From Colimorpha sp045576855 (GTDB taxonomy: Bacteria; Bacteroidota; Bacteroidia; Bacteroidales; P3), in contig JAZNHG010000059.1 in assembly GCA_045576855.1 (NCBI GenBank), forward strand, positions 52,768 through 116,767: a DNA stretch of 64,000 nucleotides. The letters are read 5' to 3'. The notes beneath the pieces were generated by a model, which was not told where the DNA came from, ran no database searches, and was given only the letters and a program-made list of their open reading frames with translations. Below, one piece after another: positions 34,663 through 42,991 of this stretch. Every line of letters starts with the position of its first letter. Position 1 is the stretch's first letter. A program made the position numbers and the translations under genes.

Positions 34663-35952
34663 ATGACACAAACACTTATCATCTCAATCATACTCATCCT
34701 GGTCGTCATCCTGCTGCTGGTGGCGGCACTGCTCATCCTGCGTGCCAAGCTGATACCGCAGGGCAACGTCAAGATAACCATCAACGACGACAAAGAACTT
34801 ACCGTTCCCACGGGTGGCACCCTCATCAGCACCCTCAGCGAGCAAGGCATCCACCTGCCCTCGGCCTGCGGCGGCAAGGGCAGCTGCGGCCAGTGCAAAT
34901 GCCGCGTCGTCAAGGGCGGCGGCAGCATCCTCCCCACCGAGACACCCCACTTCAGCCGCAAGCAGATTCAGGAAGGCTGGCGCCTCGGATGCCAGGTGAA
35001 GGTGAAAGAGGACATGAGCCTGAAGCTTCCCGAGAGCATTCTCAGCATCAAGGAGTACGAGTGCACCGTAGTCTCGAACCGCAACGTGGCCACCTTCATC
35101 AAAGAGTTCAAGGTGCAGCTGCCCGCAGGCGAGCACATGGACTTCGTGCCCGGCTCCTACGCACAGATCAAGATACCCACCTTCCGCATCAAGTACAGCG
35201 ATTTCGACCGCAGCCTCATCGGCGACGAGTACCTGCCCGCCTGGGAGAAGTTCAAGATGTTCGACCTCGTCTGCGTCAACACCGAGCCCACCGTCCGCGC
35301 CTACTCCATGGCCAACTACCCCGCCGAAGGCGACGTCTTCATGCTGACAGTAAGAATAGCCACGCCGCCCTTCACGGCCGACCGCAGTGGTTTCCAGAAC
35401 GTCAACCCCGGCATCGCCTCGAGCTACATCTTCTCGCTCAAGCCCGGCGACAAGGTCATCATGAGCGGCCCCTACGGCGAGTTCCGCGTACGCGGCACCG
35501 ACGACGACACCTGGACCGACAGTCCCGACGGCAACGAGATGATATGGGTGGGCGGCGGCGCCGGCATGGCCCCGCTGCGCGCACAGATCATGCACCTCAC
35601 CCGCACGCTGCATTGCCAGAACCGCCCGATGCACTACTTCTACGGCGCCCGCGCGCTGAACGAGGTGTTCTACCTCAACGACTTCCACCAGCTGGAGAAA
35701 GACTTCCCCAATTTCCACTTCCACCTGGCCCTCGACCGTCCCGACCCCGCCGCCGACGCCGCCGGAGTGCAGTACACCCCCGGCTTCGTCCACAATGTGA
35801 TGTACGAGACCTACCTCAAGGACCATCCCGCACCCGAAGACATCGAGTACTACATGTGCGGCCCCGGCCCCATGAGCAAGGCAGTGGTGCAGATGCTCGA
35901 CTCGCTCGGCGTGGCACCCGAAAGCATCGCCTACGACGACTTCGGCGGTTGA
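34663..35952 (+). CDS. nqrF: Na+-translocating NADH:quinone reductase subunit F
   Basis: 429 residues: one N-terminal membrane helix, a 2Fe-2S ferredoxin domain with ACGGKGSCGQCKCRV (about residues 69-83) and a further Cys in RLGCQVKV, then an FAD- and NAD-binding reductase domain with RAYSMANYP (FAD), GGGAGMAPLRAQI and YYMCGPGPM (NADH). It is the NADH entry site of the pump and completes nqrABCDEF. Confidence 0.96.
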   Translation: MTQTLIISIILILVVILLLVAALLILRAKLIPQGNVKITINDDKELTVPTGGTLISTLSEQGIHLPSACGGKGSCGQCKCRVVKGGGSILPTETPHFSRKQIQEGWRLGCQVKVKEDMSLKLPESILSIKEYECTVVSNRNVATFIKEFKVQLPAGEHMDFVPGSYAQIKIPTFRIKYSDFDRSLIGDEYLPAWEKFKMFDLVCVNTEPTVRAYSMANYPAEGDVFMLTVRIATPPFTADRSGFQNVNPGIASSYIFSLKPGDKVIMSGPYGEFRVRGTDDDTWTDSPDGNEMIWVGGGAGMAPLRAQIMHLTRTLHCQNRPMHYFYGARALNEVFYLNDFHQLEKDFPNFHFHLALDRPDPAADAAGVQYTPGFVHNVMYETYLKDHPAPEDIEYYMCGPGPMSKAVVQMLDSLGVAPESIAYDDFGG

Positions 35953-36056
35953 TACAATGATAATTTTGCATCTTTTCCCAGTCTATTGTACGTAAAAATT
36001 GACATAAAAAAGATACATTTTACCAACAAATTTGACCGAAAACAAAAACAATTGTG

Positions 36057-36064
36057 TATATTTG
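36057..36064 (+). promoter_or_regulatory. Promoter -7 element of the ATPase gene
   Basis: TATATTTG followed by CAGCG, 26 bp upstream of ATG 36090. Confidence 0.65.
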
Positions 36065-36089
36065 CAGCGTAAACCAACTGCAATTATAT

Positions 36090-37262
36090 ATGGACAGACT
36101 CTTGCAAAGATATAACAATCAGCTTGATAAAACACGCACAGACTTTGTACGATACCCACAAAAAACCATTCGATGGGGTGCACGTCTGAACGCCATACTT
36201 GGTGCCCGCGGGGTAGGTAAGACGACATTGCTCTTCCAGCATATCAAACTAACCAATCAACGTGACGTTTCGCTTGTTGTATTTGCCGACGACATCTATT
36301 TTGCCCACAATTCACTGCTGGATCTTGCCGACACCTTCTACAAGAACGGCGGAAAATACCTTTATATCGATGAAGTTCACAAGTACGCCAATTGGTCGAC
36401 CGAGATAAAGAACATATACGACCAGATTCCCGGACTGAATATTATCTACACAGGATCGTCCATCCTCGACCTTGAGAAAGGAGGTGCCGACCTCTCTCGA
36501 CGCCAGTTGAAGAACTATATGTACGGCATGTCGTTCCGGGAGTGGCTCCAGATGGCAAAAGGCATCGAGGTGCCAGCACATACGCTGGAGCAAATACTTG
36601 ATGGCAAAATTGTTTTCCCCTACGACCAGCATCGCCCCCTGCCTCTGTTCAAAGAGTATCTGAGGCAAGGCTACTACCCGTTCTGCCGTGAAGAAAGTTA
36701 TCTTGAGCGACTGAATGCCGTGGTGGACCAGACCATCGAGACCGACATACCGCAGTTTGCTGGACTGAGCGTCGGTGTGATGCGCAAACTGAAACAGTTG
36801 ATGCAAATAATCTCGCAGATATCGCCATTCAAGCCCAACTACAGCGACCTGGCTCGCGATTTGACCGTCAATCGCAGCGACCTCAAAGACTATCTGTTTT
36901 ACCTCGAAAAGTCAGGAATGATACAATGTCTTACCGCACCCGACAAAGGGATGAACCTGCTGTCCAAAGTGGAGAAGATATATCTCGACAACCCCAACCT
37001 GATGTATGCCCTCAGCGGTGGCCACACTGACACAGGCAACCTACGCGAGACATTTTTCTACAACCAGATGCGCATCTGCAACGAGGTGCACAGCTCTAGT
37101 GTGTCCGACTTTAGCATCGGCGACTACACTTTTGAGGTGGGAGGCAAAAAGAAGACTCGCCGCCAGATAGCCGACACAGAGAACGGCTATGTGGTGAAAG
37201 ACGACATAGAGTACGCCACAAAAACTACCATTCCCCTCTGGTTTTTCGGCCTGAATTATTAA
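36090..37262 (+). CDS. AAA-family ATPase (DUF4143-like)
   Basis: 390 residues. Walker A LGARGVGKTTLLFQHI lies at about 41-56 and Walker B KYLYIDEVHKYANW at about 98-111. Further on are sensor-like IIYTGSSILDL and a helical C-terminal part with LTVNRSDLKDYLFYLEKSGMI, a winged-helix-like segment. This layout matches the archaeal-type ATPases with a C-terminal DUF4143/nuclease-like domain that are frequent in mobile regions. The C-terminal FEVGGKKKTRRQ segment is typical of that nuclease-like domain. Role unknown. AT-rich, single gene, own promoter. Confidence 0.78.
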   Translation: MDRLLQRYNNQLDKTRTDFVRYPQKTIRWGARLNAILGARGVGKTTLLFQHIKLTNQRDVSLVVFADDIYFAHNSLLDLADTFYKNGGKYLYIDEVHKYANWSTEIKNIYDQIPGLNIIYTGSSILDLEKGGADLSRRQLKNYMYGMSFREWLQMAKGIEVPAHTLEQILDGKIVFPYDQHRPLPLFKEYLRQGYYPFCREESYLERLNAVVDQTIETDIPQFAGLSVGVMRKLKQLMQIISQISPFKPNYSDLARDLTVNRSDLKDYLFYLEKSGMIQCLTAPDKGMNLLSKVEKIYLDNPNLMYALSGGHTDTGNLRETFFYNQMRICNEVHSSSVSDFSIGDYTFEVGGKKKTRRQIADTENGYVVKDDIEYATKTTIPLWFFGLNY

Positions 37263-37333
37263 AGTGTCGAGGGTGTCCCGTAAGGTTTTGGGGGCTCCAT
37301 AAAAAAACCGCAAGAGTGCCTTTTTATGAAGAA

Positions 37334-37371
37334 ACCCCATGCTCATCAGTGTAGAATCATGAGCATGGGGT
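37334..37371. terminator. Bidirectional terminator between convergent genes
   Basis: Perfect 13-bp stem ACCCCATGCTCAT/ATGAGCATGGGGT with a 12-nt loop between the ATPase gene and the minus-strand lipoprotein gene. Confidence 0.75.
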
Positions 37372-37402
37372 ATTCTCTGTTTCCCATGACCGTGGGCCAC
37401 AG

Positions 37403-38158
37403 TTAGTTCTGGCGAACAGCGCGAACAGGAATCCCTAAGGCGCGGTAGGTATCACTCATAAACTGGCCTTCATGAGAGGGATGGAAATAACGCGCCTTGT
37501 CCGGACTGTCCGCACAGAGCGACGATGACCAATAAAAGCCGTCCTCACCAGCGTAGTAGAGTTCCGAACCAGCCATGTTGCCCGCGGCAGGCAGGAAGAT
37601 GCTCTGGCCATTGGTTTTACTGGTGAGCCTACGGCCATAGACACCGTTCATTGTCGTCCAAGAGGATGTGGTATTGTCTACAATCTCCCGCCAGTCCTCA
37701 TTGGTCGGCATGCGGGCACCGTCGCCAAGCTCCTGTGTGGCCACATCATCCATAGCCTCAAGGGTGGTCATGTCGTCAATGAACCCGTTGTCACCGTAGA
37801 TGCTGTTGTTGCAGTACTTGGTCAGATTATACGAACTGCCGTTGCAGTACACGTACGTATCGTAGCCATAGCTGCTCTTGGTCTCGGTCTCGCCCCATGC
37901 GTAGTAGTCGCCGTACTCTGCGGGAGTGTTGGCGCCGATGTTGCACGAGGCCCACAGCAGACCGGAAGGCAACCCAAGGTCGACCCAAGTCTCAGGTTCC
38001 GGCTCGGGCTCCGGCGTAGGTGGAGGAGTCGGCTGCGTGGTGGAATCCACTGTCCCGCTACCGGTGTTACTGTTGCTGTTGTCGTCCTTGTCGCAGCCGG
38101 CAAAGGCCAGCCCCGAAACTATGGCCACTAAGGCCACCATTCTAAACATCTTTTTCAT
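37403..38158 (-). CDS. Fibrobacter-succinogenes-major-paralogous-type lipoprotein
   Basis: About 251 residues. Lipobox LAFAGC is followed by an Asn/Ser linker and a Pro/Glu repeat region (PTPPPTPEPEPEPE). The C-terminal domain has WVDLGLPSGLLWASCNIGANTP-like, ARMPTNEDWREIVDN, FLPAAGNMAGSELYYAGEDG and FYWSSS, ending IPVRAVRQN. These are typical of the FISUMP-type surface lipoproteins abundant in Bacteroidota and Fibrobacter. Function unknown. Its 5' side carries the structured RNA element at 38252-38505, read in the same direction. Confidence 0.8.
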   Translation of the reverse strand: MKKMFRMVALVAIVSGLAFAGCDKDDNSNSNTGSGTVDSTTQPTPPPTPEPEPEPETWVDLGLPSGLLWASCNIGANTPAEYGDYYAWGETETKSSYGYDTYVYCNGSSYNLTKYCNNSIYGDNGFIDDMTTLEAMDDVATQELGDGARMPTNEDWREIVDNTTSSWTTMNGVYGRRLTSKTNGQSIFLPAAGNMAGSELYYAGEDGFYWSSSLCADSPDKARYFHPSHEGQFMSDTYRALGIPVRAVRQN

Positions 38159-38251
38159 TATCATTGCATTTTATTGATTAATCTTTTCTGTTTGACAATC
38201 TAGCGTTGCTTTCCTTTCCGACCCTCCAACGGAATGTCAACCATATACAAT

Positions 38252-38505
38252 AAGAAAAGGCATGAGGTTATGTGCTCATGTCCGTTGTTATTGAGGTAAC
38301 GCCAATCACCTTTGAAGGAACGGTCTTGAAGGAACATCTCTCACGCCTGACGGTATGCTCCTTTCCGCAGGCTGGCAGCCTGCGTACCACGCATACACAA
38401 CAAGCGAAAGCACAAGTGCTTGACCTCCTTCTTGATTTTTGGCGTATTTCAATAACAGGACAGTATTACAATGCTTTTCTTGATTACTGCTTTCGCTCTC
38501 GAAAG
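38252..38505 (-). ncRNA. Structured RNA element, copy 1
   Basis: Homologous, in opposite orientation, to 43558-43795. It is preceded by TATTTTTG at 38519-38512 with TTG 20 bp further up, and it ends in a CATGAG/CTCATG hairpin with a T-rich run (38280-38252). Long-range helices pair 38449-38456 with 38287-38294, 38439-38444 with 38300-38305 and 38426-38431 with 38314-38319. They are kept in copy 2 with compensatory changes. Local hairpins include CTTTCG/CGAAAG and AGCA/TGCT. Family not identified; it might be a stand-alone small RNA or a leader of the lipoprotein gene. Confidence 0.75.
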
Positions 38506-38511
38506 CGACTG

Positions 38512-38519
38512 CAAAAATA
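38512..38519 (-). promoter_or_regulatory. Promoter -7 element of RNA copy 1
   Basis: TATTTTTG followed by CAG on the minus strand, with TTG 20 bp upstream. Confidence 0.65.
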
Positions 38520-38610
38520 CACACATTTTCCGACATGGACAAAAAATAATTTTCCGCCCCCCCTGCACCCGGCCCCCGCATCGCGCCGCCATCCACCCGG
38601 CAGTATGGCA

Positions 38611-38690
38611 TCCGAAATGTTAAAATGCAAGGATGGTGCATGGATGGTGCATGGTTGATGCATCGTTGGTGCATGGATGACCCCATCTGG
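38611..38690 (+). repeat. 11-bp-period element with leader and tail (first of a pair)
   Basis: Leader TCCGAAATGTTAAA, then units GGATGGTGCAT, GGATGGTGCAT, GGTTGATGCAT, CGTTGGTGCAT (38631-38674), then tail GGATGACCCCATCTGGG. Same layout as 38787-38866. Confidence 0.88.
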
Positions 38691-38740
38691 GAGTGGAGTG
38701 TGGGTAGCGGAGTGTGGAGAGCGAGCAGCCGCACCCGGAT

Positions 38741-38775
38741 ACTGAACACTGAACACTGCACACTGTACACTGCCT
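38741..38775 (+). repeat. Heptamer array
   Basis: ACTGAAC, ACTGAAC, ACTGCAC, ACTGTAC, ACTGCCT. It lies between the two 11-bp elements. Confidence 0.85.
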
Positions 38776-38786
38776 CCAAACAGGCT

Positions 38787-38866
38787 TCCGAAATGTTAAA
38801 TAGGTAGGATGGTGGTAGGATGGTGGTACGTTGATGGTACCTTGGTGGTAGGATGACCCCCTCTGG
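38787..38866 (+). repeat. 11-bp-period element with leader and tail (second of a pair)
   Basis: Leader TCCGAAATGTTAAA, units GGATGGTGGTA, GGATGGTGGTA, CGTTGATGGTA, CCTTGGTGGTA (38807-38850), tail GGATGACCCCCTCTGGG. Relative to the first element the last three bases of every unit have changed together from CAT to GTA. Confidence 0.88.
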
Positions 38867-38870
38867 GGTG

Positions 38871-39007
38871 AGTGTGCAGTGTGCAGTGTGCAGTGTGCAG
38901 TGGTTTGTGTTTAAATGGCTGGGAGTCAAATAAATGAGGAATATTCTCTTTTCTTTGACTCTCCGATTTTTCGACTTTCCACTGAACACTGCTCACTGAA
39001 CACTGAA
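38871..39007 (+). repeat. Two further heptamer arrays
   Basis: AGTGTGC four times at 38871-38898, and CACTGAA, CACTGCT, CACTGAA, CACTGAA at 38980-39007. No gene is seen in 38506-39188. Confidence 0.85.
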
Positions 39008-39188
39008 TACAGGAAAAGCCCCCCTCAGTGTGCTTTGGTATTCTGCAAGTGGAAAAGTGTTAAATAATCCTAATCTGCCACTTCCCCACCCGCGCAGGCA
39101 TCGCCGCTTGGCGGACAAAAAAAATCCCGTGCCGTACAATAATAAAACAACTTGCGCGTTATAACGGGGAAAAAACAGGCAAAAAAAC

Positions 39189-39968
39189 ATGAAGAAAGCT
39201 AAGCTAATCCTGGCCCTTATCGCCGCCGCACTCTGCACTGCGGCCACAGCCCAGACCGGACGCGACCTGCAGGACGACGAGCTGCACGGCACCGTGAAAC
39301 GCATCGACTCCCGCATGTACGAAGCAAGCTACGGCCTCGGCGACAACCTGGAGCGCGGCCAGCAGCTGGAACACCTGGTCACAGAATACAAAGCCAACGG
39401 GCAACGCCGTGCGCAGACCTACCTCTCCGTGGCCGAAGACATCATCTTCCGCACGCGCTACAAGCACGACGGCTTCGGGCTCACCACGCTGGAACACATC
39501 GTCGACAACCAGGAGCACGTCGTCGGACGCACCTACTATATCTACAACGCCGACCTCGTACTCACCGAAGTGTATGTCGAAGACGCCGAGCGGCAGGTGG
39601 AAAGCCGCATGCTGGTGGCCCACGACACCGACGGCCGCATCAGCCAGCGCTCCTACAACGACCACCGCGGCCGGATATTCAAGCGCGAAGTCTACACCTA
39701 CAACCCCGACGGCACCGTCAACAAGGCCGTCGTCTACGACCGCGCCGGACAGAAGGTGCAGGAGCGCCGTTGGGAATACGACGCCCAGGGCTACCCCACC
39801 AGCTACACCCTCTACGACTACACCGAGGCCGAGCCCGAAATGTTCGTCACCCTCTATCAGCGCCAATACGACGCCCACGGCAACTGGACCGTCTGCACCG
39901 AATACGACATGCTCGGCGACCGAATGATTCCCACCTACACCACTGTCAGAACAATTGAGTACTTTTAG
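39189..39968 (+). CDS. Secreted protein of unknown function with YD-like repeats
   Basis: 259 residues with signal peptide ending near CTAATAQ. The mature part is a run of beta-hairpin repeats of the type TYNPDGTVNKAVVYDRAGQK, YDAQGYPTSYTLYDY and YDAHGNWTVCTEYD. These resemble short RHS/YD repeats seen in Bacteroidota periplasmic proteins. No core or toxin domain is present. GC-rich like the core genome. A heptamer array starts 5 bp after its stop. Confidence 0.7.
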   Translation: MKKAKLILALIAAALCTAATAQTGRDLQDDELHGTVKRIDSRMYEASYGLGDNLERGQQLEHLVTEYKANGQRRAQTYLSVAEDIIFRTRYKHDGFGLTTLEHIVDNQEHVVGRTYYIYNADLVLTEVYVEDAERQVESRMLVAHDTDGRISQRSYNDHRGRIFKREVYTYNPDGTVNKAVVYDRAGQKVQERRWEYDAQGYPTSYTLYDYTEAEPEMFVTLYQRQYDAHGNWTVCTEYDMLGDRMIPTYTTVRTIEYF

Positions 39969-39972
39969 GATT

Positions 39973-40000
39973 TCTAATTTCTGAATTCTAAATTCTAAGT
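39973..40000 (+). repeat. Heptamer array
   Basis: TCTAATT, TCTGAAT, TCTAAAT, TCTAAGT between the YD-like gene and the four-helix-bundle gene. Confidence 0.8.
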
Positions 40001-40029
40001 AGCTACGCAATCCACCCGGGAAATCCAGA

Positions 40030-40425
40030 GTGAAAGACAAAGGCATTATATACAGTAAATGTCTCGATTTCTCTGTAAACATTACGGAGCTCTGCAGGCA
40101 ACTGCAAGGTCGGGGCGAATACATCATCTCCAAACAGATTATCCGCTCCGCCACCAGCATGGGTGCCAACTATAGCGAGGCCCTGGGTGCCGAAAGCGAC
40201 CTTGATTTCATTCATAAAATATCCGTCTCCCTCAAAGAAACCCACGAGACACAGTATTGGCTTGACGTGCTCCTACGTGGCAGATATATCGACGAGAACT
40301 GTTACAACCAACTCTATCTTGCATCGGAAGAGATTTACAAAATGATGACCGCCTCCGTGCTGACCGTAAAAAGAAGACTATCACAACAGAAGACCTCGCA
40401 AACCTCCACCGCATCAGCCACTTAG
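40030..40425 (+). CDS. Four-helix bundle protein (S23/IVS-encoded family)
   Basis: 131 residues read from a GTG start (KDKGIIYSKCLDFSV). SKQIIRSATSMGANYSEALGAES and FIHKISVSLKETHETQYWLDVLL are the family hallmarks. Relatives were first found in 23S rRNA intervening sequences and also occur as stand-alone genes in Bacteroidota; their function is not established. No rRNA is nearby. The stop TAG is the first part of a heptamer array leading to era. Confidence 0.8.
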   Translation: MKDKGIIYSKCLDFSVNITELCRQLQGRGEYIISKQIIRSATSMGANYSEALGAESDLDFIHKISVSLKETHETQYWLDVLLRGRYIDENCYNQLYLASEEIYKMMTASVLTVKRRLSQQKTSQTSTASAT

Positions 40426-40450
40426 AAATTAGAATTTAGAAATTAGAAAT
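40423..40450 (+). repeat. Heptamer array between the four-helix-bundle gene and era
   Basis: TAGAAAT, TAGAATT, TAGAAAT, TAGAAAT. The first unit includes the upstream stop codon; the era ATG follows 4 bp after the last unit. Confidence 0.88.
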
Positions 40451-40454
40451 ATTT

Positions 40455-41333
40455 ATGAAATCCGGATTCGTAAATATCATCGGCAACCCCAACGTGGGAA
40501 AGTCCACACTGATGAACGCCCTCGTGGGCGAGCGCCTCAGCATCATCACCTCCAAGGCACAGACCACGCGCAAGCGCGTCATGGGCATCGTCACCAGCGA
40601 CACCTTCCAAATCATCTACACCGACACCCCGGGCATCGTCAATCCGGCCAACAAGCTGCACCGGCAGATGATGTCCTATATCGGCACCGCCCTGCAGGAC
40701 GCCGACCTGCTGCTCCTCGTCACCGAGATTGGCAAACCCATCAAGAACCAGCAGCTGCTGGACTACCTGAAGCGTGCCAAGACCCCCATACTCATCATCG
40801 TCAACAAGATAGACCTCTCCGACCAGGAGACCGTACAGAAGCGTATAGACCGCTGGCAGGAGCAGATACCGCGTGCCGTGGTCATACCCTGCTCCGCCAC
40901 CGAAGGATTCAACATCAGCCGCATCTTCAACACCATACTGGCCATGCTGCCCGAGCACCCCGCCTATTACCCCGACGGCGAGCTCACCGACCAGTCTATG
41001 CGGTTCTTCGTCAGCGAGATAGTGCGCGAGAAGATACTCCTCTACTACCAAAAGGAAATACCCTACAGCTGCGAAGTCGTCGTCGACCGCTACGAAGAAC
41101 GCGACGGCATCGACAATATATCCTGCCTCATCTTTGTCGAACGCGAATCGCAGAAGGGCATCCTCATCGGCCATCAGGGTAAAGCCATCAAGAAGCTGGG
41201 CACCGAAGCCCGCCTCGACATCGAAGACTTCACCGGCAAGCGCTGCTTCCTCGACCTCCACATCAAAGTCCTCAAGGACTGGCGCAACAGCGACCGCGCC
41301 CTCAAGCAGTTCGGCTACGCCGTCGAGGATTAA
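40455..41333 (+). CDS. era: GTPase Era
   Basis: Ribosome-assembly GTPase that binds the 3' end of 16S rRNA. 292 residues: G1 GNPNVGKST, G3 DTPG, G4 NKID and G5-like CSATEG, followed by a C-terminal KH domain (ILIGHQGKAIKKLGTEAR). Complete and typical. A heptamer array precedes the start codon. Confidence 0.97.
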   Translation: MKSGFVNIIGNPNVGKSTLMNALVGERLSIITSKAQTTRKRVMGIVTSDTFQIIYTDTPGIVNPANKLHRQMMSYIGTALQDADLLLLVTEIGKPIKNQQLLDYLKRAKTPILIIVNKIDLSDQETVQKRIDRWQEQIPRAVVIPCSATEGFNISRIFNTILAMLPEHPAYYPDGELTDQSMRFFVSEIVREKILLYYQKEIPYSCEVVVDRYEERDGIDNISCLIFVERESQKGILIGHQGKAIKKLGTEARLDIEDFTGKRCFLDLHIKVLKDWRNSDRALKQFGYAVED

Positions 41334-41352
41334 CGCTTTTCCTCATGAGAAA

Positions 41353-41380
41353 TTCATCATTCTCAATTATCATTCACAAT
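41353..41380 (+). repeat. Degenerate heptamer array at the expected start of the CPBP gene
   Basis: TTCATCA, TTCTCAA, TTATCAT, TCACAAT. It occupies the place where a start codon for the following membrane protein should be. Confidence 0.6.
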
Positions 41381-41403
41381 TAAAATACCGCTGGGCCCTA
41401 TGG

Positions 41404-42564
41404 GTGGGCCTGGCGCTCGCCGTGGGCGGGCTGGCCGCATCGTGGCTCTTCTTCGGCGACAACCAGAACATAGACGCCTCGTTCGACCGTTTGACGCCCC
41501 GCTGGATGAACGCTCTGCTCATCTGCCTTGTGGGGCCCCTGCTCGAGGAGTCGGCCTTCCGCCTCTGGGCCACCGGCAGGCGCTGGTGCGGCATCGTGTC
41601 CCTGCTGTTGGCCACCGCAATCGTGTGGAGTATCACCAACCTGTGGTGGGCCGCGCTGCCGGTAGCGGCCGCCATGGCGCTGTGCCTCTTCGTGCTCCGC
41701 AATCCCAAGGTGCGCGACATCATCCTGATGCTCCTCACCTCGGCCCTCTTCGCCGCCGTCCACAGCGGCAACTTCATCGACGTCGACCTCAACGCCGTGC
41801 TGGTCATGCTCAGCCACTTCGGCTTCGGCCTGCTGGCCTGCTACCTGGTCTTCAACCACGGCTTCCTCTGGGCCGTGCTGCTGCATGTGGCCAACAACAC
41901 GGTGGCCATCGCGGCCCTGGCCATCGTGACCGCCACCTGGTCCGCCACCGTCAACACCGACCGCTACGAGCTGACGCTGCGTTACGGCGACGAATTCGAG
42001 TACAGCCAACGCGGCGACACCCTGGTGCACTGCGGGCCGCTGACGGCCTTCGCCCACAACTTGGCGCAAATCCAGCAGCACACCGACAGCATCGACAACA
42101 CGCTGTTTTTCCACTACTACGACATCGGCCGCGGCAACAAGTCGAAATACTACCGCATGACGGTGGTCGACCGCCGCTTCGGCACCAAGAGCGACTACAG
42201 CCCCCTGCTGGAGGCCATGCGCGACAGCAACCTCATACACATTGACACCCTCCGGCTGCCGGCCCTGCGGCTGGTGGTGGAGGACAGCGCCCTGCTGATG
42301 CAGCACGCCTTCACCGGCCCCTTCGAGGAGCATCCCGGTGTCAACCTGGCCGAGGTGGAGAACGCCTGCCGCGACCGGCTGCGCATCCCGCTGATCCTCC
42401 AGCAGCGCTGGGACACGCTCTACGTCAGCACCTTCGACGAGTTCGGCCACATGGCCTACACCAACACGCCCGACAGCGCCGCCCTCATGCAGTGGCTCCC
42501 CACCCGCGGCCTCCGCCTCGTCCCCTCCCCGGGCGACACCATGACCATCGTCCAGTTCCGGTAG
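41404..42564 (+). CDS. CPBP (CAAX protease-like) intramembrane metalloprotease, start uncertain
   Basis: Membrane protein with about six hydrophobic segments in its first 200 residues. Abi/CPBP motifs are EESAFRLWA (EExxxR), AAVHSGNF and LLHVANN, the expected glutamates and histidines of the active site. A soluble C-terminal domain of about 190 residues (from TVNTDRYELTL) is unusual for the family. No ATG lies in frame after era: the frame is open from within era, the first usable codon is GTG 41404 inside the first membrane helix, and ATT 41359 would give a better N-terminus. A heptamer array covers this spot and may have destroyed the original start. Confidence 0.7.
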   Translation: MGLALAVGGLAASWLFFGDNQNIDASFDRLTPRWMNALLICLVGPLLEESAFRLWATGRRWCGIVSLLLATAIVWSITNLWWAALPVAAAMALCLFVLRNPKVRDIILMLLTSALFAAVHSGNFIDVDLNAVLVMLSHFGFGLLACYLVFNHGFLWAVLLHVANNTVAIAALAIVTATWSATVNTDRYELTLRYGDEFEYSQRGDTLVHCGPLTAFAHNLAQIQQHTDSIDNTLFFHYYDIGRGNKSKYYRMTVVDRRFGTKSDYSPLLEAMRDSNLIHIDTLRLPALRLVVEDSALLMQHAFTGPFEEHPGVNLAEVENACRDRLRIPLILQQRWDTLYVSTFDEFGHMAYTNTPDSAALMQWLPTRGLRLVPSPGDTMTIVQFR

Positions 42565-42594
42565 CACCTGGACGTCCCCCCCCCAAGATGCCGG

Positions 42595-42637
42595 CGCGCG
42601 GAAGTTCCTTCCGCGCGGCGGCAGCATTTTTTATTTT
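42595..42637 (+). terminator. Terminator after the CPBP gene
   Basis: Stem CGCGCGGAAG/CTTCCGCGCG with a 3-nt loop, then a T-rich run (ATTTTTTATTTT). Confidence 0.75.
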
Positions 42638-42665
42638 GCCATGTCAGGAAATGTTTGTATCTTTG
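42636..42665 (+). promoter_or_regulatory. Promoter of the MNT/HEPN pair
   Basis: TTG 42636-42638, 19 bp, TATCTTTG 42658-42665. It nearly duplicates the promoter at 43522-43551 (TTTGCCAT..C, AATGTTTGTATCTTTGCA). Confidence 0.75.
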
Positions 42666-42676
42666 CATTTTGAAAA

Positions 42677-42991
42677 ATGAAACAAGAAGAGGTCATACAA
42701 CGCATCAAAGAGCTCGGCGAGAAAATACTCCCCGAGGGCGCCTCGCTGTGGCTCTACGGCTCGCGCGCCCGTGGAGACGCCCGTCCCGACAGCGACTACG
42801 ACTTGCTGATATTGCTCGACAAAAACAGTCTTTCTTCCATGGACTACAACGCCGTTTTCGACTTTAGGATGCTTGGCGTTGACATTGACGAAGAAATAAA
42901 TCCAACCGTATATCCAAAAAAACAATGGATAAAATGGGACTATGTTCCATTTCACGACAATGTTGAACAAGACAAAATTGTACTGCGATGA
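42677..42991 (+). CDS. mntA: Nucleotidyltransferase-domain protein (MNT)
   Basis: 104 residues. The minimal nucleotidyltransferase motif LYGSRARGDARPDSDYDLL lies at about 28-46. In MNT/HEPN pairs this protein is the antitoxin and in known cases AMPylates the HEPN RNase. It overlaps the HEPN gene by 4 bp. The first ~130 bp are GC-rich and the rest AT-rich, suggesting a chimeric gene. Confidence 0.85.
   Translation: MKQEEVIQRIKELGEKILPEGASLWLYGSRARGDARPDSDYDLLILLDKNSLSSMDYNAVFDFRMLGVDIDEEINPTVYPKKQWIKWDYVPFHDNVEQDKIVLR

Noticed and set aside
36090..38158. Tested whether the ATPase and FISUMP lipoprotein region is a complete mobile element.
   Set aside because: No integrase, transposase or terminal repeats seen; base composition suggests acquisition but borders cannot be defined.
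39189..39968. Considered an RHS polymorphic toxin because of YD-like repeats.
   Set aside because: No RHS core motif, no toxin C-terminus and no immunity gene; it is short and ends in a repeat strand.
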